Below are positions 39,001-54,000 of a DNA stretch of 64,000 nucleotides, one piece after another. Positions within the stretch are counted from its first letter, which is position 1. Each line of letters begins with the position of its first letter. The notes below the pieces were generated by a model that saw only the letters and a list, made by a program, of their open reading frames with translations, was not told where the DNA came from and made no database searches. Position numbers and translations under genes: made by a program. The stretch spans positions 1,413,450 through 1,477,449 of the forward strand of contig CACVBU010000821.1 of assembly GCA_902728285.1 (NCBI GenBank), given 5' to 3'. Origin of the DNA: Clytia hemisphaerica (lineage: Eukaryota; Cnidaria; Hydrozoa; Leptothecata; Clytiidae).

Positions 39001-42000
39001 AACTAATAGCTGAAATTCTGCTGACCTAGAAGAAAAGGGTCAATAGCGCCAAAAAGCGTTGGCTTTGCAAAATTTCAAACTGAGCTTATCCACTTCTATG
39101 TCTTTGTTTCAGTCCCTTTACTACAAATTGTGAATATAGAATAAAAACTACGACTTAGCAGGGTCAACCAAGTCACTCGCCGACTATCTGGGAATCTGCG
39201 AAAACAAAAAAGGTTCCAGTGGGAAAAAGAAGCGTTTAAAACAGAATAAGAAGTTACAGGTTTGAAGCGGCAGGTGGCAGGAAGCAGACCAGCATTGCAC
39301 AAAGTGACTTCAACCGCCAGCGGACAATCGATGAATGATGTATCAATGTTGACGTGAGATGATTCCGCATAAACGTTGGCTCGTTGAGCTTCACCAAATA
39401 TTGATTGGTAACTAAAAAATTCGAATGTGATTACACTCTTTTCTTTTATTAGAACAATTTTATAAGATGGCTAAGAACAATTTGAGGCTTATCCAAAAAA
39501 ATAAGGACAGCAAAGTCTCAGCAAAATTTTACTTATTCACATAAAAAGAAAAGAATGTATTTGGCTTCAAAAAGGTTCTAGAATACATAGGTAATACGTA
39601 TGCCATTAATTTGAAAACTAAAGTAAAATCATTTCTACAAAGATTTTTGTTCTATTCATTTACCCTACCAAAATTTATCATAATAAGGAACAATTAAAGT
39701 TTGAATTGAGATATGCAACGGTATCGACCGTGTTGAGAGTTGACAGAAAGGTTTCTGGGAATGTTATAAAGCGATTTTCAGAAAATTATTCTGATATCCA
39801 AAGCTTCACTTACCATGGTTTACTGTCCGCAACGTCACAAGTTAAGTGTCCGGTAAAAGTCACTTCTTCTTTCGGACAGAATCTCAAGTTGATTGTTTCT
39901 TCACTATTTGCGCCCAAAACGCCCTCATTTGGTGTGATTTGTAGGTATTCTGAATCTGGGTCCTAATACAATAAAACAATATAAGAGTTTTCAAATATGC
40001 TACTTTAATGGGATAAATTTTCGCAGGGATTGAATTTCGCAGTCGAGTTCATCCGCGAAATTTCAAGATTTCGTAGGAGATTTAATTTCGCGGATGGCAT
40101 TATCGGGAGATAATATTTAAGTGTCTTTTTAATGCCAAATTATACAATTTGAAATTCAAGGAATGTCAAAATGATACATTTTGCTGTCATCAGCTCATTG
40201 ACCAAAAGCTTGATTTAGATCGAATATTTGAGCTAAAGCATTCATTGATTGAATTTTGATCAACTAATTTTTCAATGTGTACTAATCAGTCTGTGCTGTG
40301 CTTTCTAGGAACTTTATGCAAAGGTACCATTTAGATAGATGGATAGATAAAAGTCGTTGTTTTAAATGGACAGATAAATAATCTAGAACTATAAAACGGT
40401 CTTTTGATTATTTTCACGCGGTGTCCAGGACGAGCCAGATCAGCTATCTATGAGCTGTACGGACCTTTGGAGGAAGCGGGGATTCAAACCAGGATCCATG
40501 GATTGTGGCCGTGACCGGCTTAAACAAATCAGTCATTTTTGAACATTTTTTGAACATTTTAAGGCAAAATGAGGTCCGATTTTCCACCCTTAGAGTGCCC
40601 TTTTTCTCATCTTTGATAATTTCAACTCTTACAGTGCACTTTGGTTGAGAAGCTTAGAAACAGGACCCTTAAGGGCCACACGGTAGGTCGTTTACCTTGA
40701 CTCTCCTCCCCCCCCGATATTAGTTATCACTCCTTGAAAAATATAAATCTTGATACCTGATAGGAAGTATACGACATTTTCCAACGAGCTTCAATAGGGC
40801 TTGTATTGACCAGCGTTACTTCTCTTTCTACACAATCTCCTAATCGAATCAAACCGAAGTTCGTGTCGTTCCCTTCGATTTGAATGTCTGCACCCTGAAA
40901 AAATAGTAAATTTGTGAAACTGTGAGTACCTTAAGGGAACTAATTTTTGTGAGAAGTAATTTTCGTGGTTGAGAAAAATTCGAAAAATTACATTTCGCGG
41001 GAACTAATTTTCGCACTTTTGCCCCATTTTCCTTGGGATTTTTCAAATTATTTTATGTAAAAGTGGCCAAAATTTAATTTTGCGGGTTCTGGAAAGCGAA
41101 AATTAGTTCCCACGAAAATTAGTTCCCGCAAAAATTAGTTCCCTTTAGGTAAGCAAGTACCGTCAATTGACCGTCCGTTCTATAAAAATCTTTAAGTTAT
41201 ACTGGATGGAACATTCAGGAAACATTCCAATTAGGTCACTGATCGCCTATGGAAAAATTAAAAACCTTAAGCCTCAAGTAGAGGCCAATTTTTTTTTTCA
41301 AACACCCGTTATGAAGAAATTTAAGTCGGTCAGATTTTAAAACAAAACCAAAAAAATTAATTTGAAATAATTTCGGAGGGTGTCTAACGGAAAATTTTCT
41401 GGACAAATATTGGTTTAAAAAGTAACAAAAAGAAATCACGTGATCTCAGAGGATGTCAGTGGTGCTTGATGGCGATCATTGAGATGTTGATAAAGACAAG
41501 AAAAAACCAAGTAGATCGCTCAAAAGAAAATCGAAATTTCCAAGGAATTTCAAGTATTTAGTAAAAGAAGGATGGCTTAAAAGTCTTTGACGTTAAAACT
41601 TCTCTAATTTTAGTTCTGTAGGAGGAATAAAATTGATCATTTTTGTAGATAAAGGAAATTGTCATATATAGGTCTAGGTATTCACGGTATGAATCGTGAC
41701 TCCAGTTAAAGTGGCTTCAGGGGGCTTCAAAATTAATGACGGATCGTTGTATTATCTTCTTACATAGCTCTAATATTTATTTTTTTCTCCTTTTAGTGGT
41801 GGTTTTTCCTTTAAGTTTTTATTTTATTTTATAGCTTAGTATCCCTGGCGATATCACTTAGTGCCTTGCGGGGGAGGAGATTTCTATTTTTCTGTGTTCG
41901 TTTTGTGAGTAGTATGTGTTCGTAAGTGTAATGTAGTTTCTCAAATTATAAAGAAAAAAAAAAGAAAAAAAGAAAATAGTATGGCTAAAACAAACACTCT

Positions 42001-45000
42001 CCACTATTAATTCTTAGTCCCCTAAGATCCGCCATTTTGACGTAGAGCAACACCATATAAATATAGCTTCTTGCTATCAGAATTCTATAACAAAATAAGG
42101 CTGTGAGATAACTATCAACTTTCTGATAACAAATCAAAAGAATAGGAACTGTTACAAATACCAAATACGTCAAAGATTTTTGGAGGCGTTTCAAAAAGAT
42201 TTAAGGTATTTACTGCTTTACTTTACGTTTGACGTCGAGTCTTATTCTGTCTGTTATACTTCGATGTTCTTAGATTGGATCCAGATAACCGCAAAAGAAG
42301 CTTTATAAATGATTCAAAGTCTGAGATGAAAAGTAGAGTGGATTGGAAATGACTAGTAGATGATGTTGGAGTTATCTTTGAGTGGAGACATTTGTATAAT
42401 TAGTAATGGAACCTAAGATATGCCTCAATCAAGATTTCTGAAAGAGACTTGATTAAGGTCATGGAGGTATAAAGAAACAGGAGAAGTATGCTATTGTAAC
42501 AAAGCTCGCCCTACGATTAAAAAGTTACGATGTATGTATGCTCATAATCTCATATATCGTGCATTTTTAATGAGCTCTTTTATCCATTGGTGAAATCTTA
42601 TTGGCTCATTGAAGCTTTAAAAATTAGTTGAGACGAGTTTCATTGTTTCTGACATCAGTGTAAGAAGATATTTGGACAAAAAAAAAGGCCTGTAAACTTG
42701 GCAATCCCTCGTCAAATAATAAGATTTTTCGATCATTTTTTTCTTTAAGGTGAACTCTATTGATTGGTACTTTCCTCCAAAATTCTCCAGCGAATTTATG
42801 TCTACAAATTGAGTCTGAAATTGTGTGTGCTTATAAAGAACTTTTCATTTTCTATCTTTTCAAAACAAAATTGAACGGATAACGAAATGGAATATAAACT
42901 TGTGTCGTGGACGAAGTTTTATTTAATTTTCGTATATTAAAAGGCTAGGATCTTCAATACAGTACTGATGATTAGAATGTTCAGAGCAAACTTGAGTTCT
43001 ACTAAAAAGTCTTATTTCATCGGGCGAGCTTAGAATTTTTGATACATTTTATAAAAGAAATGAAAACACTTATTTTAGGGACATTTTAGGTTATTTAAGG
43101 TTTTATTTACCCTATTTTATTACTTTGATCCTTGAATTGCTTGAAATTACGTATTCCCAGACTCATTGTTCTTATTTTTTGACGAATGTGAGCCTCATTT
43201 TTCTTATAAAATTGCTAATGGGTGATTTAACATTAGCACAACTTCGTTTTCCCCTAATTAAAACATTTGCATTCAGTTTTCAAAGTTAAATCCATTTGTA
43301 TTACATGATTAACACAGACATGAAAATCCTCTGTGTAATGAACTTTGTTTTTAAAATGAACCAATCAAAAGATTAAAATTAAAGTACTAAATGAAGATAA
43401 CCTGATTTTGATTAGAATTCATTGACACAAAATCTAGCATTGTTTGTATTAGAAAGCTGTTAAGTTAGCTATTAAGTTAGAAAAAGTGGAAAAGAAAAGA
43501 AATGTCAGGAGAAACTTGGGAGTGAAACATGCTTGAACAAGATTGTAATATTGTGATTCTTATTTGACACCCAGATGCAGAAATTTTCATCCGACACATT
43601 AAAGCTCTGAAGGTCGGGAGAATTATCAACATCTTGAAGACTAAGATTACGAAATTTTTGCGTCAAGGATTTTTTAGCGTAAGGCCTGGACCCCAGCCCT
43701 CGTTTTCGGGGATTGGCAGGACCAAAATATTTTTAGGTTTACGCGCAAGGGTAGTTAAACCCGACTGGGGATGCAGCACAAAGCGACTATCATCCCTCTC
43801 CGAAAGGAAGTAAATCTTTTCGACCGTAGCCGCCAATTGCCGCGCGGGCATTTCTTTGTCTGATTTTTTTCCACTAAAACGGTCCCAGTCCTTTTTTCGC
43901 ACCTATAGACAATAGAAAAAAGGATTGGATCGAGTTTAGTGGGATAAAAGTGGCACGCGCCTGACCACGCGACTACGGTCGAAAAAATGTATCGGCCCGC
44001 TCCCTCCGCGACCGGAATATCAGAATCCGCAAACAGAATATCAGATGGAGGTGATTCTGAAAGGTCCCAGCTAATGGATTGAAATGAGTAGTTCTTAGTA
44101 GCTTGACAGTGAAAGTTAATGTCAATCCGGATTCTGTTTCAAAACGCGCGCTTCAGTGGTTGAAGGTCAAGTTGACGAGTCTAATATCTCTTGGTAGATT
44201 TGTTTTTAATTGTCAAAGACGAATCGAATAGACCTTTTCATAAATTAAGTCACGAACATTACTTGCCTCGTTTTGAAATTATTGCCATGGTGATTAACTC
44301 CCAGCGGATTTTATTACAACTACTTTCTAGTCATAAAAGAATAATTTAATGTCTCAAGGGATATGATCACCAAGGAGATTGTTTGAATACGAGGCAAGTG
44401 ATGTTCCTAACGTAATTTATGAAAAGGTCTATTACAATCGAATTACAATTGAATCAAAAAAGCGAAATGAGCTTGACATAGGAGGAGAGATTCTAAGATT
44501 ATTGCGCCCGATAAACATAGCGTGTTTAAAGCTAAAAAAGACAATCAAAGATAGGTTACAAAAATTTCAAAAGCAAATAGTTAAAATTGTTTCTGAGCAA
44601 TCTATTTATGATGTATTTTGTGATTAATTTAAAGTAAGTGTTCAGTCATGCAAAGTTACAATGATACATTCATTTGACAGCACTGTCAGTCAATCAAGAA
44701 CGATTCTTATAAGAAAACATCAATTTTTCTGGACAACGGAGATGGGGATCTCAAAAATGTTAGCAAGTGCTCGACTCGCTCATACTTGGAAATAAGGATT
44801 ACATGTACTAAGCTAGGCAGGAAACCAGTAGGTTTCACTTCTAGCCATAATAGTCTTTTTCTCGTCATAACCAAAAACAAAGTTCCACATTCTATTTACT
44901 AAAGTTGTGAAATATTCTTACAAATTATGATCTTCAAGCTGTTAGCTAATGTCTGTAGAACTAATCAAATTTATCTTCATTTCACCAGATTACTTGATGT

Positions 45001-48000
45001 TCTAATAGCATGATTTACTAATAGATGTATAAGAGATTGACAAAATAAAATACTTGTATGGGATTAGTACGTGGAAGTGTTTGTCGCTCGTGGTAAGGGA
45101 GAAGGTGAAATTGATTTGTGGTTACTTTAATCATTGGTTAATAAGGCTTTTTACATAGCAATTTAGCACATAATTTGAAATTTCGGTGAATTATACAGAA
45201 TTTTAAACGGAAATAAATCTTTATTTACTTCACTACGGACTGAAATCCTTCTAAGACGGAAGAAGTTTAAACACTGTTTAACGGTTACTGTTTGGATTGT
45301 CTAGTGTATAAATCTGATGAGGAGGGCAGGATCAGTGACAGACTTTCATTGACAGAGGTATAACCACCGCAAACTATCATTTTGAGTGGGGGGGGGGCAA
45401 GAAAATTATCAGAAAACATTTCCAAAGGCCTAAATCTTTGCTCTTTGATATAGAAATATACTCTCGGGTACCTAATAGCCGGGGGTTTGGAATAAGCGGG
45501 GGGGGGGGGTTTGGAAAAATCTCAAAAATCAATAAGCGGGGGGGTTGGAATAAGGATGTCCTGGATGGAAAATTTTCGAAAAATTAATTAGCCTCCCCCT
45601 GGCTATTATGTACCCGAGAGTAGAAGATACGTCACATTGTTTGATTTTCAGAACTTTCAAAAATCTGACTGAAATATATCCAAGATGATATCCAAAATAT
45701 CTTGGTGAGAGAGATGACATGAGAGGAAAAGTAAAGTTGATTTTTAACTACAAAACGCGTTTAACAAAGACAACTACGTTTACTTTATGTATGTGACAGT
45801 CTGTGTGCGTATCTTTATTTAAGACGTAAATTATGTCCCTATTTACAAAGTCGACATTTTATAGTCTGTGACTGAATGATTGAAATTTCGAATTATGGAG
45901 ATCCGAGTTGTAGAGGTACGAGTTATGTAGACTTAAGTTCGAGTTCAAAAAACATTCGAGTTATAGAACTATGGAGATTCCACTGTATTTACTTTTGTCA
46001 TCTGATAAATTCGTTTGACTTCATTTCTCTCCACGTAGCGTTGCATATTTTGGATATACGGACGTTGAAGAAAAACGCCAACCAATTAAAATCTTCACAA
46101 CTTTATCTAAAAACAAGCAACATGCTGAATGGACCTACCTGATGATGAAACTTAGATAGCAATAAGGAGAAAAGCAATCATTAAGAAAATATAGCGCTTA
46201 GCGAAAATGCATTAAATGTCATCATTGATTGTTGATGGGGGGGGGAGGGGTTTAGGGAAAAAAAGAAATAGAAAGTTCTGGTTGCAAAATTGCAAAAGTT
46301 TTATTGACAATTGAATCATGCTTGATGGTGGCATTGTTATCAATAATTTTTTTAAGTGAAAAAACAAAGGAATGTATGGAAAAAGCCCAATTCAAATCTG
46401 CAAAAACGGCGATTTCCGGCATATTTCCGGCATTTTCGGCCGGAAAAATCTTTTTCTCAAAAATAGGACTCGGCCATGTTTTGGGCATTGTTATTAGCAC
46501 AGATATCTGTAAAGCCCGAAGGGCTAGATTTGCGGCTTTTATCAAAAAGTGAAGCTCATCTTTGGAAGGATTTCCTACCAGAGTCACGTGACTAAAATAT
46601 GCAATTTCACCGGTTTGAGAGATGTGAAATAGCGTTTGTCGCCTACGTTTTTTGATCTCGCGCTCGGAAAACAATTAAAATGCTAGATCCTATCCATCGG
46701 CACGAAATTTAAAAAGTCAAATTTTTGCTTCACTTTTTTTTGCTGGAGAAAGCTTAAAGTTGCAAATCTAGCCCTTCGGGCTTAGATATCTGTGGTTATT
46801 AGGCATCTTTGAGCAAAAAATCAGAAAAAACTAATGATAAGATCTCAAGAAAATGCCAAATAAACAGTTTTTCCGGCATATTTCCGGTATTTTCGGCCGG
46901 AAAAATTTTTTTCTCAAAAATCAGACTGGGCCATGTTTTGGGCATTGTCAATACGCATCTTTGAGCAAAAAATCAGAAATAACTAATGATGAAATCTTGA
47001 GAAAATGCCAAAAAACCTGTTTTTCCGGCATATTTCCGGCATTTTCGGCCGGAAAATTTTTTTTTCCAAAATCAGGCTCCGTCACATTTTAGGTATTATC
47101 ATTTTGCATTAGTGTGCAAAATTTCATAAAAAAATATAAAGTACAGCTCGAGAAAATCAAGAAATACCGTTTTTCTGGCGAAAATGGGCTGCACCGGCGA
47201 TTTTTAGAAAGTTCCGGCTTCAAAACTCAGTTCTATTGACGATTGAACCATGCTTCATGGTGGGCATTGCTATCAATAATGTTTGTGTGTGAAAAAACAA
47301 CGAAATAAAAGGAAAAAGTCCGATGAAAATCTGCAAAAATGGCGATTTCCGGCATATTTCCGGCATTTTCGACCGGAAAAAAATTTTTCTCAAAAATCGG
47401 ACTCGGCCAAGTTTTGGGCATTGCTAATACGCATCTTTGTGCAAAAAATCAGAAAAAACTAATGATGAAATCTTGAGAAAATGCCAAAAAACCGGTTTTT
47501 CCGGCATATTTCCGGCATTTTCGGCCGGAAATAAATTTTTTTCGAAAATCGGGCTCCGTCACATTTTGGGCATTACCATTTTGCATCATTGTGCCAAAAA
47601 TCAAAAAAAACTAATGAGCCAATCCTGAGAAAAGCTGGTAACAGACGGACGGACGAACGGACGAACAGACGTGCATTAGTGTGCAAAATTTCATAAAAAA
47701 ATATAAAGTACAGCTCGAGAAAATCAAGAAATACCGTTTTTCTGGCGAAAATGGGCTGCACCGGCGATTTTTAGAAAGTTCCGGCTTCAAAACTCAGTTC
47801 TATTGACGATTGAACCATGCTTCATGGTGGGCATTGCTATCAATAATGTTTGTGTGTGAAAAAACAACGAAATAAAAGGAAAAAGTCCGATGAAAATCTG
47901 CAAAAATGGCGATTTCCGGCATATTTCCGGCATTTTCGACCGGAAAAAAATTTTTCTCAAAAATCGGACTCGGCCAAGTTTTGGGCATTGCTAATACGCA

Positions 48001-51000
48001 TCTTTGTGCAAAAAATCAGAAAAAACTAATGATGAAATCTTGAGAAAATGCCAAAAAACCGGTTTTTCCGGCATATTTCCGGCATTTTCGGCCGGAAATA
48101 AATTTTTTTCGAAAATCGGGCTCCGTCACATTTTGGGCATTACCATTTTGCATCATTGTGCCAAAAATCAAAAAAAACTAATGAGCCAATCCTGAGAAAA
48201 GCTGGTAACAGACGGACGGACGAACGGACGAACAGACGGACATCGGTTAATTTATAGGACCTCTACCCCACCGGGGTAGGTCCAATAAATAAAAGCTGTT
48301 TTTATATCGATATAACAACCTATCTAAACTTCAATCTTAAACAATAGGAAATCTGAAATGCCGTGGAATATTAGGTACATTTTCAGGTTAAAAGTTCTTT
48401 GAACTTTAAAATAGTTTACTACAAGTGTTAGCAAATAGTTCTGCAGTTGGACGTGTCCAACACACAAAATGTGTTTTCTGGTGTTGCAACACCATGATCT
48501 GGTGACTCACCTCCACCAGGCACAGGCCTTGAATCTTCATTTTCACCGATCACCAATCCATTGTCATAACATAACATTTTCAAAAAGGGTTGAATGCGTA
48601 TCGCGATGACGTAATGATGCCATTTGTAAATCTCTTTGGTTGCCATAGGAACCTGACATGCCATATGAAAAGTGTTTGCCCAAATCCCCAAAACAATATC
48701 CCCGTTTGTTGTGTAAACAACACGGTAGCCGATATCAGTTCCAGCGTGAGGCGTGATGAAGATCACGTCTTTTCTCGTGCTTGTCGTGTTTGAAGCACGG
48801 ACACGCAGTGCGAATGTGATGCCATTGCTTTTACATTGATCCCCAAACATATCCTCCCTGTGAAGTAAGGGTTAAATAGGGTTAAAATAAAGACATAGAA
48901 GTGACATTGACATTACAGTTAGGGTTTAAAGGAAGGCATCGGCATTAAAACTTTAAGTGCGAAGATCAATATGCAAACCTTAGACTAAGTTAATATCCTC
49001 AATCTTTGATTAGTTTTTGTTGATGTGTTCCCGCTAAATGAGGGTACATCGATTGATTCGAAGCCACACTTTAGACAACACCAACAAAGAGTAGTGCTAC
49101 CATTAGGGTACCCCTTTCAAAGTTATTCTGATCTAAGATTTTGGTTGACCAGGATTGAGAAACTGGCCCAAGGTTTATATAAAGCTCAGTGGTCAGAGAG
49201 ATTTATTTTGAGCTCAATTTTTCGAATATTTTTGCTTTTTTCCCCGTTAAACCCATGAAGTACCACTGGCACAGTTATAAGACCAACTGATTTTTTTCGG
49301 TCCTTAACCAGCAGGCGACCGCGACCTATGCCAACCTGTTTTTGTACCCCACCCGAATAAGAAAACTACATTTAACGCACTCTAATTTGACGTTCTACTA
49401 TTCGATAGGCTCCCTTATTCGATGAAAATTAAAGTCCCCGTCAACAAGAAACTCTCATAAACGATGCTCTCTTATTCGATAAGCTCCCTTATTCGATGAA
49501 AATCCAATTCCCCTTGAAGATCGAATTAGAGAGCGTCAACTAAGTCTATGTTGGCATTTTTTCTTAATTGGGATATGTTCGCGCATTTGAATTCAGAAAA
49601 TATTTGAAAATTTGTTGAAGTTATAGATTGTTAGCATTTAAAGGATTAATCTACAGAAAAGCACTTAAAATATATATCCTACCTCAAACAAGAAACTTTT
49701 TCCCAGCCAGTAAACTTCGGACCATATGTGTTTTCATTTGAATATCTAGTGGTCATAAATCCACCACTGAAATTGGGCACCAAATCTCCTGTTGTGGTAT
49801 GTGTGATTCCAATCTCATTCTTCCCAGTACCAGTGTTTATGGTGGCTCCATTGTCGAACCGAAAGTTGATAAACGCATCTTCTATAGTGAGAATATTTTG
49901 AGAGCTTAATTTTTGCATAGTCATTATAAAAACACTGGTCTGGAAGGCTTTTGTCTCTTTGTATTGTAAAAAGACGTACCAAAATCGATTTATTTTGCAA
50001 ACTTTTTTATCATGTGATTAGAAAATAGACCAATCTCAAGAGGAGATTTTGGTAACGTGATCGAAAAGTATGCAAATCGCAACTTGTCTTTTGTTTGTAA
50101 CAAAAGAAAATTGAACAAAAAGCTAAAACAATACATTGCCAGACCGGGGTTTTTTATAATGACTATGATTTTTGATGAGATTGTCCATGTCCGTAATATG
50201 GATTTTAGGGTGTTACTTTCTTGCTTGGGATTGGACTGAAAGTCCCACCCGTTAACGTAGAAAGCGGAAAGCAACTTTCATCAGACTCAATTATTGTCTA
50301 TCGTTTGAAATTACGTATGCCGTGATTTTCATACACCTATCAACCCTTAGCAGCGCAGTAAGCTTTTGTCTGTACAGAGAGAGTATCTACGGCTAATTTC
50401 AAAATTCATTGCCGTAGAGGGTCTGTTGTCATTGTCTTTTCTCATTTGAGAGTTTTCAAACCGATTGCTGCGATAGAGTGTTTGTGAGAGTGTTTTTATC
50501 AAACAGAAAATGCGCACAGAGTGTACTACGAAGCGATAAACTTGAGATACACTCTGGTACAGAGTAAGTCAGCTTGTGAGGAGACTGGTGACAAAAACAA
50601 AAGTGTGGGAGCCCTCTTGTATTGAAGTGACAAAGAAAGGTCAATTGGGTTGAGCATTTCGAAAGCTAAGAATATTTTTCATCAACCGCAAAGTCCAGAG
50701 AAATGTCTTTCATATTGACTTGAAGTTTTGGCTTATTTTGTTTTAGAGACGGTCTAACAATGCCGTGCGCTGAAAACCATTCCTATTCCAATTTGTTACC
50801 ATTCCTATTCAACCGCGCAGCTAAGGGTTAAGGGGCGTACTATCTGGCACCGTCAACTTAATCAAAAAGGCACAAATACACTGGGAAAGCAGTCTGATTT
50901 AAAAGCAAATTCATACCTTCTGACGAAAAGTAGCCCAATTTTTCTCCCTGGAAGATAAAAAAAATTGGAATAAATTATGATAACTGATCTATTTAAAATC

Positions 51001-54000
51001 AAAAATCGTTTTGAAAATGTTTTAAGAAATAAGAAAAGTATGTCTGCGACCCCAGTCGGAGACGACCGAAGGCTCCTTTTTCGATAGCTATCTACCCGAA
51101 GGTAGGAGAGGGCGTCACTTAATTGCTCAACCAGAGATGCATCAAGTATCAATTTAAGAATCTTTGGTAAGACCCGGCTGGGGGTTGAACCCACAACCTT
51201 GCGAACCGTAGCTGGATGCTCTACCACTGCACTACACGTTTTTTTTATAAGGAGCCTTAACTTGGCTTCGAGCCTGGAGTTCCTTATTTTGCCAGAGAGT
51301 TTCAGCTTCAAAGTTCCTTATCGAGTGCCTTGGTTACTTAGCTGTTAAGTTTGGATTTGCTAAGTGTGTAGCTTCTTTATCAGCATTTTTTGTCTTTTTG
51401 ACATATTAAAAGGCGTTTCAGCAATATTTTCCATCTTTTATTTAGGTTGTTGTAAATGTGTCCAGGCTCAAATTGAACTCTTGCTGTTTCTTAACTTGAT
51501 TTTTTATTCTCAGCCTGAGCAGTTCCTTAACAATTCTATATTTCTCAGACCATTTTCAGCCTGAGGTTCCTTATAAACGTGTTCCTTATATAGAAAAAAA
51601 CGTGTACAGTCGCTAAGAAATACTTTCACGTACCTGGTACATATATTCGACGGAAGCGGTTGCATTCTCTCCTTCACTTTTCTCCTGTGTGGTGAGACAA
51701 CTCTTTGCAACGCATTGACAATTTTTGTTCAGATGATCATAAAACGAAGTCGTGTTTTCCATGCCGCGACAAAATAAAATACATTCTGTAATTTGATCCG
51801 TCTCAATATTCTTCAATGATGGGCATTTGATCCCTTTCTTTTCACTTGTGGTGAAAAATTGAGCATGCGTTAAACTGATCATTAAAATAACCAGGAGAGG
51901 GTTGAAAACCATTATAATATATCCCTTTTGGTTTAGTAGTTAGGAATTAAATTTTCCTTTATCCGCGTGTGTCTTTTGATATGAAAAGGAAAATTTTTTG
52001 AAATATTGATATACTTTTATGTTTTACTTCTTTATTTTATCCATAACTCATATCTCTAACTTAATTTACATCTGAATTTACATCACATTAGTAGTGATAA
52101 TAACATAGATTGGAGGGTTGCGGTTTGGGGTTAATAGCCTTTATTGTTCATTGAAAACTAATATACTGATAATCTAATAAATAATATATTTGAAATTACA
52201 CCTTTCCCGAGATGTTTTCGATTTTTTTGTTACAATGTTTGAGTGTTTCATTTTGGTAAAATAAAAATCTGTAAAAAAAAATACAAAACAAATAAAAAAA
52301 GGGTTATCTAAAAAGCTCTTTTGGTTTTTGAGATATTTTGAATTAAACTTTTATTTTAAACAATAGAATAAAATGAAAACGAGGCCGGGCTGTATGTTTC
52401 GATTTTTATGAGAGTAGACATTTGACCATGAATAAACATAGCCATATACACGTTTTTTTTATAAGAACGTCAAAAATTTTCGAAGCCTTCGGATGTTCTT
52501 AGTTTTTTCGATTTGAAGCCTAAAAATGTTCTTAAAATGTTCTTATTTTCAGCATTTTTTGAGCATTTTGATGTAATTTCTTAAGAAAATGCATGTTTTT
52601 AAGTCTCCAAAGCCTTAGAATTTTCTTAGAATGTCCTTAAATTTTTGGGCCTCGAAGCCTTATGTTCTTATATAGTTTGTTCTTATAAAAAAAAAACGTG
52701 TACAGTGTAGAAAAGAGCTTTTGAGCTCAAATTTTCAGGATTGATTCGTCTCTATGTATAACACAATCATAAACATAGAAATTTTGATGTGGGTTGAAAA
52801 CCTTTAAAAAATAGCAACATCTCGGGAAAGTTGTAAGCGAAAAGGACCTCAGAAAAGTCTATACTTTTATAAATTATAAATTATTAGGTTTCAGTACAAA
52901 AATACTATTTTTATTTTTATTTTGATATACCATTCACGAAAAATATAAAAAATTCATTTTGACTTTTCTTTCGTGGTTATGTTATATAACAATAAAGATC
53001 ACGTTTCAATAAAATGAAAGGCACCATGTGACTAAAAATTGTACCTACATTATAATATATTCATATCAATTACTAAGCAATTAGATTTTTTTGATTATAA
53101 AGTACACAGCAGATCTCAAACCTCAAATCTGCGCCGGAGATGTCCGGAGCACAAGCTGCAATTTCCAGACTGGCAAATAGACATAACACTAACAGTTGTC
53201 CATGTAAAATTTCATAGAGAAATGTGCTATTCTGTGATATCAAGTTGAACGATGATTTGAAACACCAAGTACAGAATCAAAAACTAAAAACTAGCTCCTA
53301 AAAGTGGAATTGCAAAATTGCTGGAAGACGTTCTGCTCATTCACACTTAACCCTAACCCTTTAAGTGCCACAGACATTTTTTTCTAAGTTTTTTAAAGAA
53401 AATCGCTGCGCGGACCTGCCTGACTGATGAAAAAGTGCCTTGTAGTAAAACTCCAAACTAATTCGCTGGAAGACAGAATCAAGTAAAGCAGGGCCGAATT
53501 CGGAGGTTCTTGTATCACTCGTTGACCAAAAATGGTCAAAAACGGTCAAAATTTTAAAAAAGTGAATTTTTGTCAAATTTTTGCATTTTTTTTTACTTTT
53601 TGGCTTAAAATATCGCTAGAAAGACTCACTTTTTTTTTTTTGCTTGACCATAAAGCACAATCCAATTCCTACGATTTCTAACTCAAAATGGGCATTACAG
53701 GAGGGCTTCGCCCTCCTACATAGCCCATGTCTGATATATACGACATTAGCAAATTAAAGATCTAAGGTATCGATTATCATCCAACTTTTCCAATTTTAAA
53801 AATAATTTTGGGTTCATTTTGAACCCACATCTTTCGGCCTCGGAATGAAAGAGATTTCCAAAGTTTGCTCAGAATTATCTCATTGCAGTAACTCTTATTT
53901 ATGCTTCCCATTTTTGAATAACAAGAGATTTATTCGAACAATAGAGCCAATTTTTAGAAACCCTAGGTCATTCTGTATAATCAAGTGAATTAATTTCAAG

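Noticed and set aside
43663-43902. 80-codon minus-strand open frame
   Set aside because: It overlaps the long hairpin at 43814-43986 and has no recognisable motif.
46252-48195. Repeated open frames of the MPKTWPSPIFEK type on the minus strand
   Set aside because: They are the CCGGAAA/TTTCCGG units of a non-autonomous transposon read through. They recur because the unit recurs.
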